A stretch of DNA of 64,000 nucleotides from Pseudomonas sp. BN102 (GCF_029871245.1 NZ_SSON01000065.1:1-64000), one strand, 5' to 3'. Shown: positions 1-8,932, numbered from the stretch's first letter. The notes: generated from the sequence alone by a model not told the origin. Made by a program: numbers and translations.

Positions 1-1188
1 GAACTCGCCCGCCTGGAATCGCAGAACTGCGGCAAGCCCTACACCGCCGCGCTGAACGACGAGCTGCCGGCCATCGCCGATGTGTTCCGCTTCTTCGCCG
101 GCGCCAGCCGCTGCATGAGCGGTTCCGCCGCTGGTGAATACCTGCCCGGCCACACCTCGATGATCCGCCGCGATCCGATCGGCGTGGTCGCCTCCATCGC
201 GCCGTGGAACTACCCGCTGATGATGGCCGCCTGGAAACTCGGCCCGGCCCTGGCCGCCGGCAACACCGTGGTGCTGAAACCCTCCGAGCAGACTCCACTG
301 ACCGCCCTCAAGCTCGCCGAATTCATCAACGAGCTCTTCCCCGCCGGCGTGGTGAACCTGGTCTTCGGCCGCGGCCCGAGCGTCGGCGAACCGCTGACCA
401 CCCACCCGAAAGTGCGCATGGTCTCCCTCACCGGCTCGGTCGCCACCGGCTCGCGGATCATCGCCGGCACCGCCGACAGCGTGAAACGCATGCACATGGA
501 ACTGGGCGGCAAGGCCCCGGTGATCATCTTCGACGATGCCGACATCGACGCCGCCGTGGAAGGCATCCGCACCTTCGGTTTCTACAACGCTGGGCAAGAC
601 TGCACCGCCGCCTGCCGCATCTACGCGCAGCAGGGCATCTACGACAAGTTTGTGGCCAAGCTCGGCGAGGCCGTGGGCAGCATCCAGACCGGCCTGCAGG
701 ACGACCCGGCCACCGAACTCGGCCCGCTGATCACCGAGCAGCACCTCGCGCGCGTCGAAGGCTTCGTCCAGCGCGCCAGCGCCGTGCCGCACATCCAGGT
801 GGTCACCGGCGGTGCGCGCGTCGCCGGCCCCGGCTTCTTCTTCCAGCCCACGGTGCTGGCTGGCGCCCGCCAGGACGACGAGATCGTCCGCCGCGAGGTG
901 TTCGGCCCGGTGGTCTCGGTCACCGCCTTCGACGACGAGGAGCAGGTACTGGCCTGGGCCAACGACTCCGACTACGGCCTGGCCTCCTCGCTGTGGACCG
1001 CCGATGTCGGTCGCGCCCACCGCCTGTCCGCGCGCCTGCAGTACGGCTGCACCTGGGTCAACACTCATTTCATGTTGGTCAGCGAAATGCCCCATGGCGG
1101 GGTCAAGCACTCCGGCTACGGCAAGGACATGTCCATGTACGGCCTGGAGGACTACACCGCCGTGCGTCATGTGATGTTCAAGCATTAA
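1..1188 (+). CDS. patD: gamma-aminobutyraldehyde dehydrogenase, 5' truncated by window edge
   Basis: NAD-dependent aldehyde dehydrogenase expected to oxidise 4-aminobutanal to GABA in putrescine catabolism in the cytoplasm. The reading frame is open from base 1 and 395 codons are visible, so roughly 80 N-terminal residues are missing. Seen in the protein: the PWNYPL segment, KPSEQTP of the cofactor pocket, the ELGGKAPVI stretch with the general-base Glu, and the catalytic Cys in GQDCTAACR. The close match to the PatD/YdcW type rather than to betaine or succinate semialdehyde enzymes is a judgement from remembered family sequences; family membership is certain, substrate less so. A REP-like repeat follows the stop. 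Confidence 0.85.
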   Translation, partial: ELARLESQNCGKPYTAALNDELPAIADVFRFFAGASRCMSGSAAGEYLPGHTSMIRRDPIGVVASIAPWNYPLMMAAWKLGPALAAGNTVVLKPSEQTPLTALKLAEFINELFPAGVVNLVFGRGPSVGEPLTTHPKVRMVSLTGSVATGSRIIAGTADSVKRMHMELGGKAPVIIFDDADIDAAVEGIRTFGFYNAGQDCTAACRIYAQQGIYDKFVAKLGEAVGSIQTGLQDDPATELGPLITEQHLARVEGFVQRASAVPHIQVVTGGARVAGPGFFFQPTVLAGARQDDEIVRREVFGPVVSVTAFDDEEQVLAWANDSDYGLASSLWTADVGRAHRLSARLQYGCTWVNTHFMLVSEMPHGGVKHSGYGKDMSMYGLEDYTAVRHVMFKH

Positions 1189-1208
1189 TCGGCTGTTCGC
1201 TCTTCCTT

Positions 1209-1305
1209 GTGGGGGCGACTTCAGTCGCTAAGCAGGCCGCAGGCCTGCCCTGGGAGCAACCAGGGGGCAGCTGCGTCGCCCTTCGCGAATGAATTCGCCC
1301 CCACA
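1209..1305. repeat. REP-like inverted repeat, family A
   Basis: Arms begin GTGGGGGCGACTTCAGTCGC and end GCGAATGAATTCGCCCCCAC, with a GC-rich middle. The arms match the family A repeats at 33975 and 46489, although the left arm here is diverged. It lies between a stop codon and the next gene. Confidence 0.7.
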
Positions 1306-1356
1306 GGAAGAACAGATTCGCTTCACCGGCACCATCACTCACCAGGAGAACGATCA

Positions 1357-1833
1357 ATGCGTAACACCTTGCGTAATTTCAGCTTCATCCTGCTTTGCGC
1401 CATGGCCGGGATGGCCCAGGCGGCCGACGATGCCAAGGCCATAGTCGACGGCTACATGGCCGCCTGGAACGCCCACGACGTCGACAAGGCCGCCAGCTTC
1501 CTGGCCGAGGACGCCGTCTACTTCGACGCCACGGTCGGCACCCCGCAGCAGGGCCGCGCGGCCGCGCGCGACAATGTGATCAAGGTGTTCATCACGGCCG
1601 TGCCGGACCTCAAGTGGAAGATGACCAGCCAGCCCATCGTCAGCGCCGATGGCATCGCCTTCCAGTGGGAGTTCGCCGGCACCAACAGCGGCGCGTGGAG
1701 TGCCGAGACCCCGGCCACCAACAAGCCGCTGAAATTCGAAGGTGTCAGCTTCGTGCGGGTCAAGAACGGCAAGATCACCTACCAGGGCGACTACTACGAC
1801 GCCCTCGGTTTCAACAAGCAACTCGGCTGGTAA
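1357..1833 (+). CDS. exported SnoaL/NTF2-like protein
   Basis: 158-residue protein with an N-terminal signal peptide (basic MRNTLRN, hydrophobic core, AQA-A cleavage site near residue 22) followed by one NTF2-like/SnoaL ester-cyclase fold: the VDGYMAAWNAHDVDKAASFLAEDAVY opening is typical of the superfamily. Predicted periplasmic. The ATG at 1357 is chosen because AGGAGAACGATCA lies directly upstream; the open frame extends further 5' only through repeat DNA. Substrate cannot be assigned, since this fold carries binding as well as isomerase or cyclase functions. A GC-rich hairpin and a REP-like element follow the stop. Confidence 0.75.
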   Translation: MRNTLRNFSFILLCAMAGMAQAADDAKAIVDGYMAAWNAHDVDKAASFLAEDAVYFDATVGTPQQGRAAARDNVIKVFITAVPDLKWKMTSQPIVSADGIAFQWEFAGTNSGAWSAETPATNKPLKFEGVSFVRVKNGKITYQGDYYDALGFNKQLGW

Positions 1834-1837
1834 GGTC

Positions 1838-1873
1838 TTCCCCCTTCTCCCTGACGGGAGAGGGGGGCCTTTC
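1838..1873 (+). terminator. possible terminator hairpin after SnoaL gene
   Basis: CCCCCTTCTCCC is followed by a short loop and GGGAGAGGGGGG, then CCTTTCG. The stem is long but the T tract is poor, so termination is only possible. A similar sequence motif occurs commonly between pseudomonad genes. Confidence 0.4.
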
Positions 1874-1936
1874 GTAGGGTGCGCTGCGCGCACCAGAACT
1901 TCCGCGCGGACTATCGGTGCGTACGGTGCACCCTAC
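1874..1936. repeat. REP-like inverted repeat, family C
   Basis: Starts GTAGGGTGCGCTGCGCGCAC and ends GTACGGTGCACCCTAC, giving an imperfect inverted repeat between the convergent SnoaL-like and cysteine-synthase-like genes. Related copies lie at 29976 and 62668. Confidence 0.7.
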
Positions 1937-2925
1937 CCGACGGCAATACCGGCGGCTTCCGCCAATCCCTTCTCCTGCAACCACTGCGAATTGAACAGGC
2001 GCCCCGCATAGAGCCCGCCACGGTCGCACAACAGCGTGACGATGGTGTGCCCCGGCCCCAGCTCGCGGGCCACCTGCACGGCAGCCGCCAGGTTGATGCC
2101 GGAGGAGCCGCCGACGAACAGCCCCTCCTCTCGCAGCAGGCGGTAGACCATGGCCACGCAGGCCGGGTCGTCCACCTGCACCGCGTCGTCTATCGGCGTG
2201 CCTTCGAGGTTGGCGGTGACCCGGGTAGTGCCGATGCCTTCGGTGATGGAGCTGCCCTCGGCCAGCAGTTCGCCCGTTTTCACCCAGTTGTACAGCGCGC
2301 TGCCCATGGGGTCGGCGAGGACGATGCGCACCTTGGAATCACGCTCCTTGAGGTAGCGCGCCACGCCGGCCAGGGTGCCGCCGGTGCCGGTGGCGCAGAC
2401 GAAGGCATCCACGCGGCCGCCGGTCTCGGCCCAGATTTCCGGACCAGTGGTCGCATAGTGGGCCTGGCGGTTGGCGATGTTGTCGAACTGGTTGGCCCAG
2501 ATGGCGCCCGGCAGTTCGTCGGCCAGCCGGCCGGCGATCTTCTGGTAGTTGTCCGGGTCCTTGTAGGGCTTGGGCGGCACTGGCCGCACCTCGGCACCCA
2601 GGGTGCGCAGCAGGTCGAGCTTTTCCGGAGACTGGTTGTCCGGGATCACGATGATGCAGCGGTAGCCTCGCGCCGCGCAGATGTGCGCCAGGCCGATACC
2701 GGTATTGCCGGCAGTGCCTTCGACTACTGTGCCGCCCGGTGCCAGGCGGCCCTGGCGCTCGGCGTCTTCGAGGATGAAGCGGGCGGCGCGGTCCTTGACC
2801 GAGCCGCCGGGGTTGAGGAATTCGGCCTTGGCCAGGATCTCGCAGCCGGTCTCGTCACAGAGCCGGCCGAGACGCAGTAGCGGCGTGTTGCCGACGCTGC
2901 CGATAAAACCGTCGCGGATCGCCAT
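1933..2925 (-). CDS. cysteine synthase-like PLP-dependent beta-replacing enzyme
   Basis: 330-residue fold-type II PLP enzyme of the OASS/CBS family. Seen: GNTPLLRL near residue 12, the Schiff-base lysine K44 in GGSVKDR, GTAGNTGIG for phosphate/substrate binding, CATGTGGTLAGV for the cofactor phosphate, and GGSSGINLAAA. It resembles the cysteine synthase A paralogues that pseudomonads carry beside CysK and CysM; its length and the extra C-terminal segment (LYAGRLFNSQWL) fit that subgroup. It probably uses O-acetyl-L-serine or a related beta-substituted amino acid; the physiological substrate is not deducible. Monocistronic, with the deaminase gene next upstream in the same orientation about 60 bases away. 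Confidence 0.85.
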   Translation of the reverse strand: MAIRDGFIGSVGNTPLLRLGRLCDETGCEILAKAEFLNPGGSVKDRAARFILEDAERQGRLAPGGTVVEGTAGNTGIGLAHICAARGYRCIIVIPDNQSPEKLDLLRTLGAEVRPVPPKPYKDPDNYQKIAGRLADELPGAIWANQFDNIANRQAHYATTGPEIWAETGGRVDAFVCATGTGGTLAGVARYLKERDSKVRIVLADPMGSALYNWVKTGELLAEGSSITEGIGTTRVTANLEGTPIDDAVQVDDPACVAMVYRLLREEGLFVGGSSGINLAAAVQVARELGPGHTIVTLLCDRGGLYAGRLFNSQWLQEKGLAEAAGIAVG

Positions 2926-2985
2926 GCCGCACCTCCGGGAAGTCGCATGGGGACGAACAGTTTCAGTCTAGACCCCACCCTCCTC

Positions 2986-3423
2986 TCACTCCCCGATGTC
3001 TTCGTTCCACAACTCCGGCCGGGCCGCGATGAAATCCTCCATCAGCTTCACGCACTCGGCGTCCTGCAGAACCTCCAGTTGCACGCCACGGGAGCGCAGC
3101 AGTTCTTCCTCGCCCAGGAAGGTACGGTTCTCGCCTATCACCACCCTGGGGATGCCGTAGAGCAGGATGGCGCCACTGCACATGGAGCAGGGCGAAAGCG
3201 TGGTGTAGAGCACCGCCTCGCGATAGACGCTGGCAGGCTGGCGCCCGGCGTTCTCGAAGGCGTCCATCTCGCCGTGCTTGATCGCACTGCCCTCCTGGAT
3301 GCGGCGGTTGTGGCCGTGGCCGATGATGCGGCCCTTGTGGACGATCACCGAGCCGATGGGAATCCCGCCCTCGGCCAGGCCCTGACGGGCTTCTTCGATG
3401 GCGGCTTGCATGAAGGGGTCCAT
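2986..3423 (-). CDS. cytosine deaminase, yeast (FCY1) type
   Basis: 145-residue zinc nucleoside/base deaminase of the CDA superfamily. Zinc and catalytic residues are visible: H50 and E52 in KHGEMDAFENAGR, C79 and C82 in LSPCSMC. The C-terminal part (YGIPRVVIGENRTF and the closing ARPELWNEDIGE) resembles Saccharomyces FCY1 rather than TadA or the unrelated CodA amidohydrolase, so conversion of cytosine to uracil and ammonia is the likely reaction. Start: the ATG at 3423 has AAGGA six bases upstream, whereas the ATG at 3429 is too close to that site. It lies 34 bases downstream of the SulP transporter gene, so the two may be cotranscribed. Confidence 0.85.
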   Translation of the reverse strand: MDPFMQAAIEEARQGLAEGGIPIGSVIVHKGRIIGHGHNRRIQEGSAIKHGEMDAFENAGRQPASVYREAVLYTTLSPCSMCSGAILLYGIPRVVIGENRTFLGEEELLRSRGVQLEVLQDAECVKLMEDFIAARPELWNEDIGE

Positions 3424-3457
3424 GGTCATTCCTTGTGTGAATTGCCTGTTGTCCTGT

Positions 3458-5173
3458 TTACGCGACCGGATCGGGCTCCTGCAAGGCTTGCCCGCCCTGC
3501 TTCGCCAACCAGATCCGATAGGCGTTGATCCCCGCCCGCACCGAGCTGAACACCAGCGGCGGTTTCAGCTCGCCCAGCTGCCCCGAGCGCTGCAGCAGGT
3601 CGTAGGTCGGCCCCAGCAGCCGGGCGAAACCCAGGTAGACGCCCTTGGCCGCCAGGGTCTGCTGCACCTCATACAGGGTGGCCAACCCCGTGAGGTCGAG
3701 GTTGATCATGGTTTCGGCGTTGATCAGCACGGCGCGGGGGTGGTCTGTCTGCTCCACCAGGCGCAGCAGGCGCTGCTTGAAGTAGTCGGCGTTGAAGAAC
3801 AGCAAGGGCGCATCGAAGCGGTAGATCAGGAGGCCCGGCAAGGTGCTGGCCTGTGGGAAACGCCCCAGCTCCACCTGCCCGTCCACTCCCTCCATCCAGC
3901 CAAGCAACGCGTCGCTGGGGCGGTAGGTGAAATACAGCATGCGCAGCAGGGCCAGTGCCACGGCGACGAAGATGCCGGGCAGCACGCCGACGCCCAGCAC
4001 ACCCACCGTGGTCAGCAGGCAAAGGCCGCACTCGAAGCGGCTGAGACGCCAGAACGCCTTCATCGCGCCGACGTCGATCAGCCCCCAGCCCGCCAGCATC
4101 AGCACCGCGCCCAGTGCGGCGATGGGTACCCAGCCGAGGGGCTCGTGGAGGAACACCAGCACCGCGACTATCACCAGCGCCACCACCACGCTGACCATCT
4201 GGGTCTTGCCGCCCACCAGGTCGTTCACCGCGGTGCGCGAGTCGGCGCCGCTGATGACGAAGGCCTGGGACACCCCGGCGCCGACGTTGGCCAGGCCCAG
4301 GGCGAAGAATTCGTGGTTGGCGTCGATGGCGTAGCCGTGGCGGGCGGCGAAGCTACGAGCGGTGAGCATGGCGCTGCAGAAACTGACGATAGTGATGCCG
4401 GTGGCGTCGCGCAGCAGGCCGAGCAGCTCCTGGTAGTTGGTGCGCGGCCAGCTCAGCTCCGGCAGGCCGGCCGGGACCTCGCCCAGCAGCGCCACGCCGT
4501 GGCGGTCCAGTTGCAGCCAGGCGGCAGCCACGGAAGCCAGCACTATCGCCACCAGGGCCGTCGGCAGCCTCGGCCAGCGCCGCGGCAGCAGGATCATCAG
4601 CAACAGGGTGGCGGCGCCCAGGGCGAGCGTCGGGAGGTGGGTGCTGGCCAGATTGCGGATCATCGCCAGCAGACCGGCGATGAAGCCGCTGGTCTCGCTC
4701 TGGTAGCCCAGCAGCTTGCCCAACTGGCCGGCCAGCAGGCTGAGGCCGATGCCGTTGAGGTAGCCGACCAGGATCGGCCGCGACAGGAAGCTGGCGATGA
4801 AGCCGGCGCGGATGAAGCCGGCGAGGATCGACAACAGGCCGACCATCACCGCGACAATCATCGACAGGTGCATCAGCCGTTGCGGATCACCGGCCGCCAG
4901 TGGAGTGATGGCGGCGGCCACCATGGCCGCAGTGGCGGCATCGGGCCCGACCATGAGCTGCCGGGAGCCGCCGACCAAGGCGTAGATCAGCATCGGCAGG
5001 ATGCAGGCGTAGAGCCCGACCTGGGCCGGAAAACCGATGATCTGGGCGTAGGCGATGGCGGTCGGAATCTGCACGGCGGCGACCGACAGGCCGGCAGTGA
5101 GGTCGGCCCGCAACCAGTCGCGACGATACTGGAAATTGCTGGCGCGCTTGCGCAGCCGTTGAAGCGGTCGCAT
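3458..5173 (-). CDS. SulP-family anion transporter with STAS domain
   Basis: 571-residue inner-membrane protein of the SLC26/SulP family. The N-terminal two-thirds shows repeated hydrophobic helices with the family signatures LRADLTAGLSVAAVQIPTA and VGPDAATAAMVA; the C-terminal cytoplasmic STAS domain includes AVLINAETMINLDLTG. Pseudomonad SulP proteins move sulfate, bicarbonate or dicarboxylates; the substrate cannot be read from sequence. Start chosen at 5173 because AAGGAC lies eight bases upstream; an ATG 14 codons earlier lacks a good site. The next gene in the same direction encodes the cytosine deaminase. Confidence 0.88.
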   Translation of the reverse strand: MRPLQRLRKRASNFQYRRDWLRADLTAGLSVAAVQIPTAIAYAQIIGFPAQVGLYACILPMLIYALVGGSRQLMVGPDAATAAMVAAAITPLAAGDPQRLMHLSMIVAVMVGLLSILAGFIRAGFIASFLSRPILVGYLNGIGLSLLAGQLGKLLGYQSETSGFIAGLLAMIRNLASTHLPTLALGAATLLLMILLPRRWPRLPTALVAIVLASVAAAWLQLDRHGVALLGEVPAGLPELSWPRTNYQELLGLLRDATGITIVSFCSAMLTARSFAARHGYAIDANHEFFALGLANVGAGVSQAFVISGADSRTAVNDLVGGKTQMVSVVVALVIVAVLVFLHEPLGWVPIAALGAVLMLAGWGLIDVGAMKAFWRLSRFECGLCLLTTVGVLGVGVLPGIFVAVALALLRMLYFTYRPSDALLGWMEGVDGQVELGRFPQASTLPGLLIYRFDAPLLFFNADYFKQRLLRLVEQTDHPRAVLINAETMINLDLTGLATLYEVQQTLAAKGVYLGFARLLGPTYDLLQRSGQLGELKPPLVFSSVRAGINAYRIWLAKQGGQALQEPDPVA

Positions 5174-5256
5174 CGGATCGGTCCTTGGGCGGTTCGATCC
5201 TGAAAAGCTTATCAACGGCGCCGGGATTTTCCCGGCGCCGCGCTCACTTTTGAGAA

Positions 5257-5670
5257 TTATTGATCCTTCTCGCAGTTGATCATCCAGGGCACTCCGAACT
5301 GGTCCATCAGCATGCCGAAGCGTGCAGCCCAGAAGGTCTTCTCCAGGGGCATCTGCACCTGGCCACCCTCGGCCAGGGCGTTGAACACCCGCTCGGCCTC
5401 GGCAATGCGGTCGACGTTGATCGAAATGCTGATGCCACTGATGCCCTCGAACGGCGCCTGGGGCGGGCAGTCAGAACCCATGATCACCTGGTCGCCCACC
5501 GCCAGGCGGGCATGCATGATCTTGTCGCGGAACGCCTCGGGCACCTCATTGCAGGCCGGGCTTTCAGCGAAGGTCAGGAAGGCTTCCAGGGTGCCGTTCA
5601 GCACCTTGGCGTAGAACTGAAAGGCGGGGCCGCATTGGCCATCGAAGGTCAGGTAGGGATCGATTTTCAT
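5257..5670 (-). CDS. PhnB-like VOC-family protein
   Basis: 137-residue single-module vicinal-oxygen-chelate protein. MKIDPYLTFDGQCGPAFQFY at the start and the LMDQFGVPWMINCEK ending are the hallmark of the PhnB/3-demethylubiquinone-methyltransferase-like subgroup. A clear AGGAGACAGTC ribosome site precedes the chosen ATG. These proteins are often found, as here, next to a YCII/DGPF protein: the neighbour at 5700 is encoded 29 bases upstream on the same strand, so the pair is probably one operon. In other bacteria such pairs travel with ECF sigma factors; none is present here. Catalytic role unknown. Confidence 0.82.
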   Translation of the reverse strand: MKIDPYLTFDGQCGPAFQFYAKVLNGTLEAFLTFAESPACNEVPEAFRDKIMHARLAVGDQVIMGSDCPPQAPFEGISGISISINVDRIAEAERVFNALAEGGQVQMPLEKTFWAARFGMLMDQFGVPWMINCEKDQ

Positions 5671-5699
5671 GACTGTCTCCTGTCGTCGGGTTACAGCGG

Positions 5700-6122
5700 T
5701 CACTGCTGTTTGGCTTTCTCGAAGACGCGCTTTTCCTGCTCGCGCAGCTCGGGGGTGAATTCTTCACCGAAGTCCTCGGCTTCGAACACCTGGCGGATTT
5801 CTATTTCCGACTCGGTCGGCATGGGGTTGGGGCAGCGCTTGACCCATTCGATGCACTCTTCCAGGGAGTTGACCTTGAACAGCCAGAAGCCGGCGATCAG
5901 TTCCTTGGTTTCGGCAAAGGGGCCGTCAATCACGCTGCGGTCCTTGCCCTTGAACACGACCCTCGCCCCTTTGGAGCTGGGGTGCAGACCCTCGCCAGCA
6001 AGAAGGATGCCGGCATTCACCAACTCTTCGTTGTACTGGCCCATGGCCGCGAGCAGCTCGGTGCTGGGCATCTCGCCGGCTTCGGATTCCTTTGTGGCTT
6101 TGACTATCACCATGAAGCGCAT
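5700..6122 (-). CDS. YCII/DGPF-domain protein
   Basis: 140-residue protein starting MRFMVIVKATKESEAGE, with the IDGPFAETKELIAGFW block that defines the DGPF (YCII-related) family. The start is supported by CAGGAGAACAAC directly before the ATG. YCII-like folds are dimeric ferredoxin-like barrels; some act as small dehydrochlorinases or hydrolases, but most members have no assigned reaction. It is the first gene of the two-gene PhnB/YCII unit; its upstream region is about 376 bases of non-coding DNA that contains repeats. Confidence 0.8.
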   Translation of the reverse strand: MRFMVIVKATKESEAGEMPSTELLAAMGQYNEELVNAGILLAGEGLHPSSKGARVVFKGKDRSVIDGPFAETKELIAGFWLFKVNSLEECIEWVKRCPNPMPTESEIEIRQVFEAEDFGEEFTPELREQEKRVFEKAKQQ

Positions 6123-6367
6123 TGTTGTTCTCCTGTCGGGTGGCATGAACGCCAGACTGAGGCCCTTTCCTGCTGGCTGTGCGTATTGGTCGTTGGGGAA
6201 ACGACGGGATCGACAGCAACCCGAAAATTTATTCGGGGGCGCGGGACTGGATCAGCGTAGACCCTGACGGGGAGGATGCGAGGACGGGGTGACGGGTGAA
6301 CGGAGGCGGGGTGATCGAATGGACGGAGCCAGCGGGGTCCCAGCTTCCGTCCGGGCTACGGCGCGTC

Positions 6368-6448
6368 GTAGGTTGGTGCTGAGCCTGCGAAGCCCAACAT
6401 TCTCTGGCAGGGCTTCGTTGGGCTTCGCTTCGCTCAGCGCCAACCTAC
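6368..6448. repeat. REP-like inverted repeat, family B
   Basis: Begins GTAGGTTGGTGCTGAGCCTG and ends CTCAGCGCCAACCTAC. The inverted arms share GTAGGTTGG and GCTTCG/CGAAGC cores with the copies at 11495 and 53508. Confidence 0.7.
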
Positions 6449-6450
6449 AA

Positions 6451-6477
6451 GAGCTTCGCGAACGAATTCGCTCCTAC
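6451..6477. repeat. partial REP-like repeat, family A
   Basis: One arm only, containing CGCGAACGAATTCGCTCCTAC and abutting the family B repeat, so two repeat families lie in tandem beyond the recJ stop. Confidence 0.5.
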
Positions 6478-6498
6478 AGGAGAACAGCTGGCGCGGGA

Positions 6499-8214
6499 TC
6501 AACGCGGGGCTATGTGCGCCACCATCAGCTGCACGCTTTCCTGGCCGCGGTACTCGTTGACGTCCAGCTTGTAGGCCAGTTCGGCCCAGCGCACGGTGGG
6601 GTTGGGCCACAGCTCGCGGTCGATGTTGAAGGCGATGCCATCCAGCTGCAGGGAGCCGCATTCGCTTTTCAGCACCAGCTTGAGGTGGCGTTCGCCGACG
6701 AGACGTTGCTGGACGATCTGGAACACGCCGTGGAACAGCGGCTCGGGGAAGTGCTGGCCCCAGGGGCCGGCCAGGCGCAGGGCGCGGGCCAGTTCCAGGT
6801 GAAACTCCTGGATGCTCAGCTGGCCATCGGAAAGCAGGCGGCCGGTGAGGTCGTCCTCACAGAGCTGGCGGCGGGTCTCGGCGTCGAAGGCGGCGGCGAA
6901 GGCGCCGAAGTTTTCCACAGGCAGAGACAGGCCGGCGGCCATGGCATGGCCGCCGAACTTGCTGATCAGGCCCGGATGGCGCGCGGCCACCGCGTCCAGC
7001 GCGTCGCGGATATGGAATCCCGGTACCGAACGCGCCGAGCCCTTGAGCAGGCCGTCGCCGGCATCGGCGAAGGCGATGGTCGGGCGGTGATAACGCTCCT
7101 TCAGGCGCGAGGCGAGGATGCCGATCACGCCCTGGTGCCAGTCCGGCTCGAACACGCATAGGCCGAAGGGCATGTCCTCGATGGGCAGGTTCTTCAGTTG
7201 GGCCAGGGCCTCGCGCTGCATGCCCTGCTCGATGGCCTTGCGGTCCTGGTTGAGCTGGTCCAGCTGCACCGCCATGTCGCGGGCCAGGGCTTCGTCCTCG
7301 CAGAGCAGGCATTCGATGCCCAGGCTCATGTCGTCCAGGCGGCCGGCGGCGTTGAGGCGCGGGCCGAGGATGAAGCCGAGGTCGGTGGAGGTGATGCGCC
7401 CGGCCGGCCGCCCGGCGACTTCAAGGATCGCCTTGAGACCCGGCCGCGCACGACCGGCGCGGATGCGCGCCAGGCCCTGGTGGACCAGGATGCGGTTGTT
7501 GGCGTCCAGCGGCACCACGTCGGCGACGCTGCCGAGGGCGACCAGGTCGAGCAATTCGCCCAGGTTGGGCTCCTTGAGGCCGGCACGGGCGAACCAGTCC
7601 AACTCGCGCAGGCGCGCACGCAGGGCCAGCAGCACGTAGAAGATGACGCCGACGCCGGCCATCGCCTTGCTGGGGAACTCGCAGCCTGGCTGGTTGGGAT
7701 TGACGATGGCGTCCGCCGCGGGGAGCTCGTGGCCCGGCAGGTGGTGGTCGGTGACCAGCACCTTGAGCCCGGCGGCCTTGGCCGCGGCCACACCTTCGAC
7801 GCTGGAGATGCCGTTGTCCACGGTCACCAGCAGGTCGGGTTGGCGCGTCAGGGCGACGGCGACGATTTCCGGGGTCAGGCCGTAGCCGTACTCGAAACGG
7901 TTGGGGACCAGGTAATCCACATGGGCTGCGCCGAGCATGCGCAGGCCGAGCACGCCCACGGTGCTGGCGGTGGCGCCGTCGGCATCGAAGTCGCCGACAT
8001 AGAGAATGCGCTGGCGCTGCTCCAGGGCCTCCACCAGCAGGGCCACCGCGCCCTCGATGCCCTTGAGCAGCTGGTAGGGGATCAACCGCGCCAGGCTCTT
8101 GTCCAGTTCGGCCGCGGACTGCACACCACGGGAGGCGTAGAGGCGGGCCAGCAGCGGCGGCAGGTCGCCCAGGTCGGGCAGGACATCGGGCAGGGCGCGG
8201 TGTTCGATACGCAT
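6499..8214 (-). CDS. recJ: single-stranded-DNA-specific 5'-3' exonuclease RecJ
   Basis: 571-residue DHH-family nuclease that degrades single-stranded DNA 5' to 3' in recombination and mismatch repair. Motifs: GDFDADG at 74-80 (metal-binding Asp), TVDNG with D133, the DHH triplet at 156-158, and the later DHHA1 region with GGHAMAAG. The length equals that of the pseudomonad enzyme when the ATG at 8214 is used; the open frame runs further upstream through two hairpins that are clearly non-coding. yaeQ lies just upstream in the same orientation. In many pseudomonads recJ and yaeQ are neighbours. Confidence 0.95.
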   Translation of the reverse strand: MRIEHRALPDVLPDLGDLPPLLARLYASRGVQSAAELDKSLARLIPYQLLKGIEGAVALLVEALEQRQRILYVGDFDADGATASTVGVLGLRMLGAAHVDYLVPNRFEYGYGLTPEIVAVALTRQPDLLVTVDNGISSVEGVAAAKAAGLKVLVTDHHLPGHELPAADAIVNPNQPGCEFPSKAMAGVGVIFYVLLALRARLRELDWFARAGLKEPNLGELLDLVALGSVADVVPLDANNRILVHQGLARIRAGRARPGLKAILEVAGRPAGRITSTDLGFILGPRLNAAGRLDDMSLGIECLLCEDEALARDMAVQLDQLNQDRKAIEQGMQREALAQLKNLPIEDMPFGLCVFEPDWHQGVIGILASRLKERYHRPTIAFADAGDGLLKGSARSVPGFHIRDALDAVAARHPGLISKFGGHAMAAGLSLPVENFGAFAAAFDAETRRQLCEDDLTGRLLSDGQLSIQEFHLELARALRLAGPWGQHFPEPLFHGVFQIVQQRLVGERHLKLVLKSECGSLQLDGIAFNIDRELWPNPTVRWAELAYKLDVNEYRGQESVQLMVAHIAPR

Positions 8215-8265
8215 GGACGATCCAATCGTTGACTCGACTTCCCCTCTCCCTCCCGGGAAAGGGCC

Positions 8266-8310
8266 TAGGGCAAGGACCTGGGCCCTTGCCCGGAAATCCT
8301 CCGGATTTCC
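8266..8310. repeat. two adjacent hairpins between yaeQ and recJ
   Basis: GGGCAAGG pairs with CCTTGCCC, and immediately after it GGAAATCC is followed by TCC and GGATTTCC, a perfect 8-base stem at 8292-8310. There is no T tract on either strand, so these are not classic terminators; they may slow Rho or stabilise the yaeQ transcript end. Confidence 0.5.
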
Positions 8311-8312
8311 GC

Positions 8313-8852
8313 TCAGCGTTCCCCGGCCAGCCACTCCAGGGGAATTTCGTGCTGGCCGCGCTCATCGGTGATGAACAGCGAACCGTCGCTGATCATCACG
8401 CTCCAGCTGACCGAACGCGGCAGGTCGCGGGCCAGCTCTTCCAGGGCTTCCTGCTGCACGGCAACGACGTTGATGTTCTTCAGGCTGCGCACGCCGTCCA
8501 GCACCTTGGTCTGCCAGACCCGCAGGTTGCCGTAGGTCACCAGGCTGAAGCGCTCGGTACGGCGCGAACACCAGGTGATGCGCTCAGCGTCCGGCTGGCC
8601 CACTTCGATCCAGTGCAGCACGCGGTCGTCCAGGCTCTTTTCCCACAGCGCCGGCTCGTCCACATCCGACAGGCCACGGCCGAAAGCCAGTTGCTCGTGG
8701 TACCAGAGGACGTAGGCGATCAGGCGCACGGCCAGACGCTCCTCGGTTTCCGACGGGTGCTTGGCGACGGTGAAGCGCAGGTTCTCGTAGACGCTGCGAT
8801 CGAGGTCGGTGAGGTTGAGTTCGACTTTGTAGGGGGTCGCTTGGAGGGCCAT
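8313..8852 (-). CDS. yaeQ: YaeQ family protein
   Basis: 179-residue protein matching the YaeQ family across its length: MALQATPYKVELNLTDLDRS at the start, HPSETEERLAVRLIAY, GLSDVDEPALW and the DDRVLHWIEVGQP stretch. YaeQ has a PD-(D/E)XK nuclease-like fold, and early genetic work linked it to suppression of rfaH defects, but no accepted biochemical activity exists. Full length and intact, upstream of recJ and probably cotranscribed with it. Confidence 0.9.
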   Translation of the reverse strand: MALQATPYKVELNLTDLDRSVYENLRFTVAKHPSETEERLAVRLIAYVLWYHEQLAFGRGLSDVDEPALWEKSLDDRVLHWIEVGQPDAERITWCSRRTERFSLVTYGNLRVWQTKVLDGVRSLKNINVVAVQQEALEELARDLPRSVSWSVMISDGSLFITDERGQHEIPLEWLAGER

Positions 8853-8932
8853 GGCGGGCTTCTTGATGATCAGCGGAGGGCGGCAAGTCTACCTTGAATC
8901 CACCACCTTGGCTGGGCCATCCGGCTATTCGG

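Larger units (their letters stand above)
6123..6498. other. gene-free stretch of 376 bases with repeats
   Basis: No gene is supported here. The left part (6123-6367) must hold the promoter of the YCII/PhnB unit. The right part is filled by a family B REP-like repeat (6368-6448) and half of a family A repeat (about 6451-6477), directly beyond the recJ stop codon. Confidence 0.7.

Noticed and set aside
3398-5203. 600-codon open frame antisense to the SulP gene
   Set aside because: GC-rich shadow: His/Gln/Gly-rich composition, no domain, and the opposite strand encodes a clear SulP transporter. The same applies to the long frames antisense to ffh (20167-21567), thrC (11588-13264), hom (13191-14645) and fumarase (37021-38835).
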